Shown: one piece after another, positions 33,989 through 42,604 of the stretch | How positions within the stretch are numbered: position 1 is the first letter of the stretch | Layout of the letters: each line of letters begins with the position of its first letter | Assembly: GCF_028890485.2 (NCBI RefSeq) | Contig: NZ_JARCHV010000001.1 | Location: 1,461,698 to 1,525,697, forward strand | Direction of reading: 5' to 3' | Source: Planococcus sp. SK3692 | GTDB taxonomy: Bacteria > Bacillota > Bacilli > Bacillales_A > Planococcaceae | Length of the DNA: 64,000 nucleotides | The notes under the pieces: model-generated | Seen by the model: the letters and a program-made list of their open reading frames with translations, nothing else | The model's database searches: none | What the model was told of the DNA's origin: nothing | Made by a program: the position numbers and the translations under genes

Positions 33989-35074
33989 ATGTTTAAAAGT
34001 ATCAAAATGGGGAGCGCCTTTATCGGGATCATTGTCGGTGCCGGTTTCGCTTCCGGGCAGGAAATCCTGCAGTATTTCACCAGTTTTGGAATCATGGGGA
34101 CTGTCGCAGCCGTCATTGCCACTGCATTATTCGCTTATCTCGGGATGAGTTTGACGCGCCTCGGCAGCCGCATGCGCACCACTTCCCATAAAGAAGCCAT
34201 TTTCGGCATCAGCGGCCGTCTGATCGGCACAATTGTCGATTACATCATCATTTTAACGCTATTCGGTGTAGGGGTTGTCATGATTGCTGGAGCCGGCTCA
34301 ATTTTCTCTCAGCAGTTCGGTTGGTCAGCCGCTCTTGGCAGCACCGTCATGGCGGCTTTGATCATCTTGACGATCATGTTGAACGTCCAAAAAGTCATCA
34401 ATATTATCGGAAGCATCACGCCGTTTCTGATTCTTGCTGTGATTGCGCTTGCCGCTTACAGTTTGATGACGATGGATGGTTCGTTTTCGGCGCTTGACTC
34501 CATCGCGAAAGAACAGGAATCCGCCGTTGCCAACTGGTGGCTGTCTGCCATCAACTATGTATCCTTCAATATCGCGGTCGGGGCTTCGATGTCCATCGTC
34601 ATGGGCGGTACTGAAAAAGATGAAAAGATCGCAGCACGCGGCGGTTTGATCGGTGGGCTCGGGCTCGGTATCCTGATCATCTTGAGCCATTTAGCGATCT
34701 TCTCGAAAGTCGATGTCGTCGGTACGGCAGAAATGCCAATGCTGCAAATCGCAGATGATTTGTCGCCTGCACTTGGCGTCTTCATGTCCGTCATTCTGTT
34801 CGGCATGATCTACAACACCGGCGTCAGCATGCTATTCTCCTTCTCCGCACGCTTTGTCGAAATGGGGACGGCGAAGTTCCGCATCTTCGTCATCGTCGTC
34901 GGAGTCGTCGCTTACATCTTAAGCTTTGTCGGGTTCACGAAACTCGTCAGCATGTTCTATCCGATTGTCGGATACCTCGGGTTGTTCCTGGTCGGCGCAT
35001 TGATCTACGCCGACATCAAGAAACCGAAACCGCAAGAAACGCGCGCAGAAAAAATCAGACACCAAAGCACATGA
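33989..35074 (+). CDS. YkvI-family membrane protein (LeuT-fold transporter)
   Basis: A 361-residue membrane protein with about ten hydrophobic segments. The opening GSAFIGIIVGAGFASGQEILQYF carries the unwound first helix (GAGFASG) characteristic of YkvI-like proteins within the APC/LeuT-fold superfamily. INYVSFNIAVGASMSIVMGG near 185 resembles the sodium-site helix. It probably imports an amino acid or related compound, substrate unknown. GAGGGGGAG four bases before ATG 33989 marks the start. The stop codon lies in the loop of the terminator. A cre-like site covers its promoter. Confidence 0.85.
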   Translation: MFKSIKMGSAFIGIIVGAGFASGQEILQYFTSFGIMGTVAAVIATALFAYLGMSLTRLGSRMRTTSHKEAIFGISGRLIGTIVDYIIILTLFGVGVVMIAGAGSIFSQQFGWSAALGSTVMAALIILTIMLNVQKVINIIGSITPFLILAVIALAAYSLMTMDGSFSALDSIAKEQESAVANWWLSAINYVSFNIAVGASMSIVMGGTEKDEKIAARGGLIGGLGLGILIILSHLAIFSKVDVVGTAEMPMLQIADDLSPALGVFMSVILFGMIYNTGVSMLFSFSARFVEMGTAKFRIFVIVVGVVAYILSFVGFTKLVSMFYPIVGYLGLFLVGALIYADIKKPKPQETRAEKIRHQST

Positions 35075-35094
35075 TTGTGCTTTGGTGTTTTTTT
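35055..35094 (+). terminator. intrinsic terminator overlapping the end of the ykvI-like gene
   Basis: The stem ACACCAAAGCAC/GTGCTTTGGTGT is followed by T7. The TGA stop (35072-35074) is in the loop. Confidence 0.9.
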
Positions 35095-35146
35095 CATGGT
35101 ACCGTTACTATAATGCTTTTCAGCAAACGGAACGGAGGAACAGACG

Positions 35147-35437
35147 ATGAGCGAAATTATTCAATTGAACGGCCGCCCAATCGAAACAGACCAGCTTGAA
35201 CTTCATCAATTGGAGGATGGCCGCAGAAAGATCCTATGCGATTTCAAAGTGACAAGCGATGCCTACCATGACATTGCCGTGCTCTTATATGAAATGAATT
35301 TCCGTGTCGCTTTGCCGGCGAAAGCTCAGGAATTCGATGCCGCCATTTCCAATTACTTCACCGATACGACCAATCTTTATAAAGGCAATGAAGTAGCCGA
35401 CTATCACCTAGAACTGACCGAACTCAAATCCACTTAA
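35147..35437 (+). CDS. DUF3219 family protein (YkvR-like)
   Basis: A 96-residue protein of the DUF3219 family, represented in B. subtilis by YkvR. The opening EIIQLNGRPIETDQLEL and the central DGRRKILCDFKVTSDAYHDIAVLLYEMNFRV are the conserved part; the tail NEVADYHLELTELKST is a last strand. The sequence suggests a small beta-rich cytosolic protein without a known role. ACGGAGGAACAGACG precedes the ATG. Its position just after a YkvI-like gene may be remnant synteny with B. subtilis (inference). Confidence 0.85.
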   Translation: MSEIIQLNGRPIETDQLELHQLEDGRRKILCDFKVTSDAYHDIAVLLYEMNFRVALPAKAQEFDAAISNYFTDTTNLYKGNEVADYHLELTELKST

Positions 35438-35451
35438 AAATAAGCACAAGA

Positions 35452-35490
35452 AAAGCGTATGGAGAAAAAAATCTCCATACGCTTTTTCAT
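35452..35490. terminator. bidirectional terminator
   Basis: The 15-bp stem AAAAGCGTATGGAGA/TCTCCATACGCTTTT with an A-rich loop lies between convergent DUF3219 and DUF3006 genes. Confidence 0.9.
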
Positions 35491-35750
35491 TTCCGCTTAA
35501 AACGGCTGCCGGTGTTCTTGCTGCGCAAACGCGCCAGCAACTCTTCAGCTTTATCTGCGCGTTCATTCGTCTGCGTAAGATCTGCTTCGATATCTACGAC
35601 GCGCCCCGATTCGATGCTCAGCGTGAACCACATGCCTGCCCTGCTGCCTTCCGGCAAATAGCGCAGCGGCACATGGAATTCGCGCCCGGCTTGTTCTGCG
35701 ATGATGACGGCCACACCGCCGTCTTCAAAACGATCCAATACCCCTCTCAT
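35487..35750 (-). CDS. DUF3006 family protein
   Basis: An 87-residue DUF3006 protein. RGVLDRFEDGGVAVIIAEQAGREFHVP is the conserved N-terminal beta domain, followed by VDIEADLTQTNERADKAEELLARLRSK and a basic end. Members are commonly encoded next to ComEC-like metallo-hydrolases, and here the gene follows such a lipoprotein gene after only four bases. It may modulate or accompany that hydrolase. No signal peptide is present, so a cytosolic location is likely although its partner is exported. Confidence 0.85.
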   Translation of the reverse strand: MRGVLDRFEDGGVAVIIAEQAGREFHVPLRYLPEGSRAGMWFTLSIESGRVVDIEADLTQTNERADKAEELLARLRSKNTGSRFKRK

Positions 35751-35754
35751 CCCA

Positions 35755-36846
35755 TCACTCCCCTACACAAGCTAATCCCTGTTCTTTTAATCCAGCCAGT
35801 TTTCCTTTACCGATGCCATTAACTCGCGTTAAATCATCTAGCGCTTCAAACGGACGCTCATCGATGATCGCTTTTGCCAATGCTTCACCGATTCCGGTCA
35901 GCTCCGTCAACTCCGCAGTAGAAGCTCCATTGATGTCCACGCAGCGGTTGCTGCCTTCTTTCGCGACGCCTTCCCGTTCGGTTTCAACGCTATATTCCTG
36001 GCCATCCGTCTCGACAATGATGGTGCCATTGACGTCAGTGCCATACACTTCCGCTCCTTCGTTTTCTACAGACGCCAGCACTTCCGCATAAGGATGGCCA
36101 TAAGGATTATCAAGGCCGGCACTGTAAATCGCCACATTGGGCTCGACTGCCTGCAAAAATCCAAGGCTGGTGGATGTATTGGAGCCATGATGGCCCATCA
36201 GCAAAATATCTGCTTCGAGTGGCAAGCTGCTAGATACCATTTCCCGTTCTGCCTGGATGTCGGCATCTCCCGTAAAGATGAATGCGGTCTCTCCGTAGCT
36301 GATGCGAAACGATAGCGAATCGCCATTTGTATCGCCGCTCAATTCTTCGGGATGGAGCACTTCGATTTCCAGCGAACCGACCTCGTATTCGTCACCACGC
36401 CGCGGCTCTTCATACGGAATTTCGCCTTCATCGATCGCTTCCAAGGTTCGGATAAACGTATTGGAGGAGCTAGGGTTTCCTGACATCCACACTTCCCCGA
36501 CTTCGTAAGTCTCGATAACGCGCGCCAATTGGCCGATGTGGTCAGCATCTGGATGGGTACCGACTGCGATGTCGATTTTTTCGACTTCCAGTTTGTCCAA
36601 ATACATCAGTACATCACTGGCGTTCCAATCGCCCGCATCGATGAGCATCGAATAGCCGTCCCATTCCAGATACGCAGCGGACCCTTGGCCGACGTCGATA
36701 TAATGGACAGCAAGCCCGCCTTGTTCTGACGTTGCTTGTTGTTCCGGCTGTTCCGGTTCCGCCGGTTTCGGGTTAGCCGGTTCACCAAGCGGGACGCAGC
36801 CCACCAAACCCAGCAGCAAAACGACGAGCCACAATGTCTTTTTCAT
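35755..36846 (-). CDS. lipoprotein with ComEC-like MBL domain and ComEA-like HhH tail
   Basis: A 363-residue exported hydrolase. The lipobox LVGC places the lipidated Cys at about residue 17. A Pro/Glu/Gln linker leads to a ComEC-type metallo-beta-lactamase domain: VHYIDVGQGSAAYLEW, then THPDADHIGQL, FTGDADIQAE, LLMGHHGSNTST and YSAGLDNPYGHP. The C-terminal 55 residues (VDINGASTAELTELTGIGEA and VNGIGKGKLAGL) are a paired helix-hairpin-helix DNA-binding fold like ComEA. The combination suggests an anchored nuclease or phosphodiesterase acting on DNA outside the membrane (inference). AAGAGG eight bases upstream marks ATG 36846. It is in an operon with DUF3006. Confidence 0.88.
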   Translation of the reverse strand: MKKTLWLVVLLLGLVGCVPLGEPANPKPAEPEQPEQQATSEQGGLAVHYIDVGQGSAAYLEWDGYSMLIDAGDWNASDVLMYLDKLEVEKIDIAVGTHPDADHIGQLARVIETYEVGEVWMSGNPSSSNTFIRTLEAIDEGEIPYEEPRRGDEYEVGSLEIEVLHPEELSGDTNGDSLSFRISYGETAFIFTGDADIQAEREMVSSSLPLEADILLMGHHGSNTSTSLGFLQAVEPNVAIYSAGLDNPYGHPYAEVLASVENEGAEVYGTDVNGTIIVETDGQEYSVETEREGVAKEGSNRCVDINGASTAELTELTGIGEALAKAIIDERPFEALDDLTRVNGIGKGKLAGLKEQGLACVGE

Positions 36847-36904
36847 GTTGTCCACCTCTTAGCCGAATTTTACCATAATTCGTGGAAAGCACGGAAATTC
36901 CAAA

Positions 36905-36932
36905 TAAAAAAGCACGGGTGCCCCCGTGCTTT
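36905..36932 (-). terminator. terminator at the end of the glycogen-SDR operon
   Basis: AGCACGGG pairs with CCCGTGCT around TGCC, then TTTTTTATTT follows on the minus strand just past the SDR stop. Confidence 0.88.
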
Positions 36933-37741
36933 CATGTCGACATATAGTCGCCGCCGTTCATATGCAAGAATTGCCCGGTCATATAGGAATTTTGTGGATC
37001 CGCTAAGAACACATAGGCTTTCACAAGTTCATATGGCTGCCCAGGGCGTCCTGCCGGCACGTCTTCGCCGAAATCGGATTCGACGTCCGGGTTCAAATCC
37101 CCGAAAGTCTTCGTGATGAGCGGCGTCCAAATCGGTCCTGGCGCGATGCCATTGACTGCTATTTCCTCACGGACGAGCCGCCTTGCCAAAGAACGTGTCA
37201 TGGCAACCATCGCTCCGTTGGCACCCGAATAGTCAATGAGATCCGAATGCCCGCGGTAAGCATTGATGGAAGCGGTATTGATGATGCGCGAGCCTTTTTT
37301 CAAATGAGGCAGGGCCGCACGCACTAAATAGAACATCGCAAACGCTTTGATCTCAAAAGTTTTCAGCATTTGCTCATCGCTAATATCAAGCGGCGATGTT
37401 TGTGGATATTGAAAACCTGCGTTGTTGACGACGATATCCAAGGTCCCGAATTCATCGAGCGCAAAGTTGACGAGCGCATCGCAATTTTCGGATTTTCCAA
37501 GGTCTCCGCCTAAAGCACGTGCTTCGCCGCCATAAGATTGGATGATGCCCAAGGTTTTTTCAGCGCCTTCTTCATCATCGAGATAGCCGATGACTACACG
37601 CGCACCTTCTTTTGCATAGGCGATAGCGACTGCTTGCCCGATGCCGCTGCTTGCTCCGGTGACAATTGCCACTTTCCCTTCTAAAGCACCGCTCGCTTTA
37701 TAGTCGGCTAAATCGGTATTATCGAAACTTCCTTGTGCCAT
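36932..37741 (-). CDS. SDR-family oxidoreductase with altered active site
   Basis: A 269-residue SDR of the YhdF/YhxC type. Cofactor motif TGASSGIGQAVAIAYAKEGA lies near residues 29-48, NNAGFQYPQ near 122 and the catalytic-Ser strand IINTASI near 153. The active-site Tyr is at 171, but the usual Lys of YxxxK is Asn (YSGAN, codon AAC, residue 175). Loss of this Lys normally cripples catalysis. Otherwise the protein is complete, including the PGPIWTPL loop and a YMTGQFLHMNGGDYM end. It starts 20 bases after glgP with AGGAGG seven bases upstream and no terminator between, so it is probably co-transcribed with the glycogen genes. Confidence 0.85.
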   Translation of the reverse strand: MAQGSFDNTDLADYKASGALEGKVAIVTGASSGIGQAVAIAYAKEGARVVIGYLDDEEGAEKTLGIIQSYGGEARALGGDLGKSENCDALVNFALDEFGTLDIVVNNAGFQYPQTSPLDISDEQMLKTFEIKAFAMFYLVRAALPHLKKGSRIINTASINAYRGHSDLIDYSGANGAMVAMTRSLARRLVREEIAVNGIAPGPIWTPLITKTFGDLNPDVESDFGEDVPAGRPGQPYELVKAYVFLADPQNSYMTGQFLHMNGGDYMST

Positions 37742-37761
37742 TGCTCATCCTCCTGCCGGTT

Positions 37762-40146
37762 TCAGTTAGTCGGAACTTTCGACAATCCCCATACTTCTTC
37801 GGAATATTGCTGGATCGTCCGGTCGCTCGAGAAAATTCCGGAAGCAGCAATATTTCTGACGCACATGCTCGCCCATTCGACAGGATGTTCATACGCATCG
37901 AGTACACGGTCATGCGTCTTAGCATAGTCCCCCAAGTCCTTCAAGACGAAAAACGGATCTCCATGCTCTGTCAATTGGCGCACGATAAAATCGGAATTAT
38001 GAGGACCGTCTGACCATTCTCCGCGTGCGAGTTCTTCAATCGTTTCGCGGATAGACGGATCTTGTTTAATGATGTCTTGCGGGTTATAGCTCCCGTCATG
38101 TTCATAACGCATGACCTCTTCTGAACTCATGCCGAAGACGAAGGCATTTTCTTCGCCGACTGCATCAAAGATTTCCACGTTCGCCCCATCGTACGTTCCA
38201 AGGGTCAAGGCGCCGTTCATCATGAACTTCATGTTGCCAGTGCCTGACGCTTCTTTGGAAGCCGTGGAGATCTGTTCGCTAATGTCCGCTGCGGGAATCA
38301 GGAACTCTGCGTGGCTGACGTTATAATCCTCAACGAAAACAATGTGCAGATGGCGCCTGGCGACAGGATCATTATTGACGCGCTCGGCGACCGTGTTGAT
38401 TAACTTAATGACTTGTTTGGCAAAATGATAGCTCGGGGCGGATTTTCCACCGAACAAGAAGGTCCTCGGATACGGCCGGTAATTCGGATCGGTTTTGATG
38501 CGTTTGTATAATTGCTGTACGTGCAAAATATTCATCAGTTGGCGCTTGTAGCCGTGGATTCGTTTGATGTGGATATCAAAAATCGAATCGGGGTCAACGA
38601 TGGTATTGTGCTCTCTTTCGAGGTGGTGGATCAAATGCTCTTTTTTCAGCCTTTTGATGGCCTGGAAAGATTCCAGGAACGGCCGGCTATTCGCCAAATA
38701 CCCAAGTTCACTCAATTGTTCGGGCTGCTGGATCCAATCCGGGCCAATGTGTTCGGTAATGAGTGAGGACAATTCCGGATTTGCCGCAAGCAGCCAGCGG
38801 CGATGAGTGATGCCGTTGGTTTTGTTGTGGAATTTATGCGGGAAGTATTCATTCAGTTCTTTCATTTCGCGTTTCTTGAGAATCTCAGTGTGAAGCTTTG
38901 CTACCCCGTTCACTTTATAGCTGCCGACGACGGCCAAGACGGCCATTTTCACGACGCCTTCATCGATGATCGACAGTTTGTGGACGGCTTGTTCATCCAA
39001 TTCCTTCGATTCCCATTCAGCTCTGAAACGCCGGTCGATTTCTTCAATGATCTCGTAAACGCGTGGCAGTAACTGGCGCAGCAGGCGGCTCTCCCATTTT
39101 TCCATCGCTTCTTCTAAAATCGTATGATTTGTATAAGAGATGGTCCGCGTCGTCAGCGACCAGGCTGTATCCCAATCCAGCTCATAGTCATCCATCAATA
39201 TCCGCATCAATTCAGGAACGGACAACGCCGGGTGCGTATCATTGATTTGAATCGCTACTTTTTCAGGCAATTCTTCGATAGCGAAATTGCGCGTTGAAAG
39301 GATCGTGCGGATCGAAGCACTGCACAAGAAATATTGCTGTTTTAGGCGCAGCAGTTTCCCGCTATCAAGCGCATCATCCGGATAAAGACGATCAGATATT
39401 TTAGCCGTCTCGAGTTCATTCACCAAATACCCGAGTCCATAAGGCAGCGGCCGATCAGACGTTTCCGCCTGCCAGAGCCTGAGCGTATTGATCGTCCCGC
39501 CCTGTGCCCCGACAATTGGCATGTCATACGGCACGGCCTTGACCCATACCGCATTTTCTAATTCTATGCGGACGCCTTGCTGTTCGACTGTCATGCTCGT
39601 TTCCCCATAAAACGGGATATCGAGCGCGAGGTCATCTCGGCGCACTTCGATTCCTTGCCCTTCTTTAATCCAATCAGTCGGCAATTCCACTTGGAAGCCT
39701 TTGATGAAATGCTGTGTGAACAAACCACCGCGGTAACGGATCCCGCAGCCATGTCCAGGTAAGCCGAGCGAAGCAAGTGAATCCAGGAAACATGCCGCCA
39801 AGCGTCCGAGCCCGCCGTTCCCAAGGCCCGGTTCTTGTTCAAGCTCTTCGATTTCCGATAGTTTATAGCCAAGTTCGCCGAGCGCTTCTTCCACCAAGTC
39901 GTATGCACCTAAATTGTGCAAGTTTTGCCCAAGCAAACGGCCCAGCAGGAATTCGATCGACAGATAGTACAATTGCTTATCGCCGCTGTCCCGGTTGGCC
40001 GCTTGCTGCTTGTCCCATTCCTGCAACACTTGTTCACAAACCATTTTCCCTAATACAGTATAGGCTGTGTTTTCTGTTTTATCCCCATTTTCCACTGTTA
40101 ATCGCCGGTTGAATTCTTCCTTGAATTGCTCCTTGGAGTAAAACAT
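37762..40146 (-). CDS. glgP: glycogen phosphorylase
   Basis: A 794-residue family GT35 phosphorylase releasing glucose-1-phosphate from glycogen. EQEPGLGNGGLGRLAACF near residue 107, the nucleotide/phosphate region, the PLP lysine segment EASGTGNMKFMMNGALTLGTYDGAN near 645, and NVSHAEFLIPAADISEQ are diagnostic. I start at ATG 40146, 14 bases after the glgA stop; a longer frame to 40212 would overlap glgA by about 50 bases. It is the fifth gene of the glg operon, as in B. subtilis. Confidence 0.97.
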   Translation of the reverse strand: MFYSKEQFKEEFNRRLTVENGDKTENTAYTVLGKMVCEQVLQEWDKQQAANRDSGDKQLYYLSIEFLLGRLLGQNLHNLGAYDLVEEALGELGYKLSEIEELEQEPGLGNGGLGRLAACFLDSLASLGLPGHGCGIRYRGGLFTQHFIKGFQVELPTDWIKEGQGIEVRRDDLALDIPFYGETSMTVEQQGVRIELENAVWVKAVPYDMPIVGAQGGTINTLRLWQAETSDRPLPYGLGYLVNELETAKISDRLYPDDALDSGKLLRLKQQYFLCSASIRTILSTRNFAIEELPEKVAIQINDTHPALSVPELMRILMDDYELDWDTAWSLTTRTISYTNHTILEEAMEKWESRLLRQLLPRVYEIIEEIDRRFRAEWESKELDEQAVHKLSIIDEGVVKMAVLAVVGSYKVNGVAKLHTEILKKREMKELNEYFPHKFHNKTNGITHRRWLLAANPELSSLITEHIGPDWIQQPEQLSELGYLANSRPFLESFQAIKRLKKEHLIHHLEREHNTIVDPDSIFDIHIKRIHGYKRQLMNILHVQQLYKRIKTDPNYRPYPRTFLFGGKSAPSYHFAKQVIKLINTVAERVNNDPVARRHLHIVFVEDYNVSHAEFLIPAADISEQISTASKEASGTGNMKFMMNGALTLGTYDGANVEIFDAVGEENAFVFGMSSEEVMRYEHDGSYNPQDIIKQDPSIRETIEELARGEWSDGPHNSDFIVRQLTEHGDPFFVLKDLGDYAKTHDRVLDAYEHPVEWASMCVRNIAASGIFSSDRTIQQYSEEVWGLSKVPTN

Positions 40147-40160
40147 TCTCAACACACCCT

Positions 40161-41585
40161 TCAGTTTAGGCTCGTATATAATTTCTCGTATTCTTTCGCC
40201 GAACGCGACCATGATGAATCTCTCGCCATGCCATTATCGATCAACGCATTCCAATGGTCTGGCTTGTGGTAGAAGGACAGCGCGCGCGATAAAGCTTCAT
40301 CGAAATGAAGGCCGGCTTTGAAATCGCTTAAGAAGCCGGTTCCTGTCTTATCGTCTTCATTGTATTCGTCTACCGTATCGCGCAAGCCGCCTGTCCGGTT
40401 CGCCACCGGAATCGTGCCATAGCGCATGGAAATCAATTGACTCAAGCCGCACGGTTCAAAATGCGAAGGCATCAGGAAGATATCCGCGCCTGCGTATAAT
40501 TGATGAGCAAACGATTCGTCAAAGCCAAGATGGACAGAGACTTTTCCCGCATAATCCACTTCAAGGCGCTGGAAAAACTCTTCGTAATGAACTTCCCCAG
40601 AACCGAGCAGCACAAACTGGATATCGCCTTCCAAAAATTCAGGCAAGCTTTGTTCGAGTACATCGATCCCTTTCTGTCCCGACAGTCGCGATACCATCGT
40701 TAATAATGGAATATCAGGCTGTTCCGGCAAGCCGCAGAGTTTTTGAATGGCGCGCTTGTTCGCTTGTTTGCCCTGCAACTCCTCTGCGCTAAAAGTCTGC
40801 GCGATGTGTTCGTCGGTTTTCGGGTTATAAGCTTCTGTATCGATGCCATTCAATATGCCATGCAAATCCGCTTGCCGTTCAGTAAGCAAGTTTTCCAAAT
40901 GCTCCCCGTAAGCTGCCGTTAAGATTTCATCGCGGTAGTTTGGGCTGACAGTCGTCAATTTATCAGCATATAACATGCCGGTTTTCAGAGAGTTGAAATT
41001 TTCGAGCCATGCCACTTGGCCATCATCGTAAAACCTTTCATCCATGCGGTACTGTTCCAAAAACACATCTTTCGAAAAATTTCCCTGAAACTGGATATTG
41101 TGGATCGTCAGGATTGTTTTTACGCGGCCTGACATTTGCTGGTATTGCGGATCTTCCTTCAATAGAAACGGCAAAACAGCAGTGTGCCAGTCATGGACAT
41201 GCAAAATATCGGGAGCGGTTTCGGAACGCATCAGAAAATCCAGTACGGCCCGGCTGAAAAACGCGTAGCGCTCAGCATCATCTGGCCCGTAAATGCTGTC
41301 CCGCTCAAAATACGAATCATTTTCTAAAAAGAGGAATTCAACGCCGTGCATATTGAGTTCATGTATCGCATAATTACTCTCTTCACCTTTAAATCCAAAG
41401 GAATGTTCTTCCACTTTCCGGAATTGCTGCTGGTAACGTTCATGGATCAAACTGTATTTCGGGATGATGACCTGCACCTCGTGTCCGAGGCGGGCCAACT
41501 CCTGCGGCAGCGCACCGATTACATCAGCAAGCCCCCCCGCTTTGGCAAAAGGGGCGCATTCCGCAGCGGCCATCACAATTTTCAT
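40161..41585 (-). CDS. glgA: glycogen synthase
   Basis: A 474-residue GT5 ADP-glucose:glycogen glucosyltransferase. The N-terminal loop AAECAPFAKAGGLADVIGALP carries the Lys-x-Gly-Gly ADP-glucose motif in the slightly varied form KAGG. HDWHTAVLPFLL near 132, LVSRLSGQKG near 297 and the C-terminal SHFEPCGLSQLISMRYGTIPV near 375 are GT5/GT-B marks. The start overlaps the stop of glgD by four bases. It makes the alpha-1,4 chains from the product of GlgC/GlgD. Confidence 0.97.
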   Translation of the reverse strand: MKIVMAAAECAPFAKAGGLADVIGALPQELARLGHEVQVIIPKYSLIHERYQQQFRKVEEHSFGFKGEESNYAIHELNMHGVEFLFLENDSYFERDSIYGPDDAERYAFFSRAVLDFLMRSETAPDILHVHDWHTAVLPFLLKEDPQYQQMSGRVKTILTIHNIQFQGNFSKDVFLEQYRMDERFYDDGQVAWLENFNSLKTGMLYADKLTTVSPNYRDEILTAAYGEHLENLLTERQADLHGILNGIDTEAYNPKTDEHIAQTFSAEELQGKQANKRAIQKLCGLPEQPDIPLLTMVSRLSGQKGIDVLEQSLPEFLEGDIQFVLLGSGEVHYEEFFQRLEVDYAGKVSVHLGFDESFAHQLYAGADIFLMPSHFEPCGLSQLISMRYGTIPVANRTGGLRDTVDEYNEDDKTGTGFLSDFKAGLHFDEALSRALSFYHKPDHWNALIDNGMARDSSWSRSAKEYEKLYTSLN

Positions 41586-42604
41586 TGAGAATCCTCCTTC
41601 GTGACCCGTTCGCCTTTTCTGAGGACGATCGGCCGATCAGCTGTGCCGCTTAATTTCACGCCTTTTTCGATATAGACGTCCTTGTCAGCAATGACATAAG
41701 AAAGTTCACAATTTTCTTCAATCGTACACTTCTGCATAATGATGCAACTGTCCAAACTCGCATTAATGCCCACCGTGACTGCACGGCTGATGATGCTGTT
41801 TTTGACATTGCCCAAGATCGTGCTGCCGTTTGCCATCATCGAGTTTGATACGCTTGATCCATCCAGGTAACGCGTCGGCGGTTCGTCTTTTACTTTCGTG
41901 TAAATCGGCGCTTGAGGCAAAAACAGCAATCGGCGGTTGTTTTCATCCAATAGTCCGAGTGACTCTTTAAAATACTGTTGAATCGAGTCAATGATGGCGA
42001 AATATCCCTTATACTCATAAACGCCATATGAATAGGGCGCTTTTTTCAAATTCACTAAATCTTCGACGCTGAGAATGCGCTTTTCCCGATAAGAGCGGAT
42101 CAATTCAAGCATCAATCTGCGCGACAGGATATACGATTTCAAAGAACCGCTTGCACCAACCGCTTCCGTAATGTCTTTGCCGGATGCCAAGTGATGGGCA
42201 AGCATTTCTTTATAATCCAATTGCCCGGCGACAAAGCTGCTCGTGACCACCACATGCGTTTGGCGGCTCTTTTCGAAAAACTGGAGATGCTCTTCAAAGT
42301 CACGGAATGACCCAACTGTCGCAATGCCCCCGTTTTGATGGGTGGTCGGCAAGAAGAACAAGCCTTCTTTGCGTCTATCCAAATCCCAGCTTTTCCCGAC
42401 GCCAATATGGTCAATCAATGAACCAAACGGCTGCGACGCAAAAATGCCAACCGAGTTGATATCTGCGTTCACTAAATTCGATAATGCGAAATCGATCAGG
42501 CGGTATCTTCCTGCGAACGGAATCGAAGAGACCGATCGATGAATGGTCAGATCTTGGAGCCCTGCCACTTTTACAGAAGCGTCCACTGCGGCCATCAAAG
42601 TCAT
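41582..42604 (-). CDS. glgD: glucose-1-phosphate adenylyltransferase, GlgD subunit
   Basis: A 340-residue regulatory paralogue of GlgC. The pyrophosphorylase-like N-terminal half retains [18 protein letters not shown] near residue 29, but the GGxGxRL catalytic loop of GlgC is missing, as in B. subtilis GlgD. The C-terminal half shows the left-handed beta-helix hexapeptide pattern ([19 protein letters not shown]). GlgD stimulates GlgC. The ATG at 42604 overlaps the glgC TGA (ATGA), and GGAG stands upstream of it; an ATG at 42625 would overlap glgC further. Confidence 0.94.
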   Translation of the reverse strand: MTLMAAVDASVKVAGLQDLTIHRSVSSIPFAGRYRLIDFALSNLVNADINSVGIFASQPFGSLIDHIGVGKSWDLDRRKEGLFFLPTTHQNGGIATVGSFRDFEEHLQFFEKSRQTHVVVTSSFVAGQLDYKEMLAHHLASGKDITEAVGASGSLKSYILSRRLMLELIRSYREKRILSVEDLVNLKKAPYSYGVYEYKGYFAIIDSIQQYFKESLGLLDENNRRLLFLPQAPIYTKVKDEPPTRYLDGSSVSNSMMANGSTILGNVKNSIISRAVTVGINASLDSCIIMQKCTIEENCELSYVIADKDVYIEKGVKLSGTADRPIVLRKGERVTKEDSQ

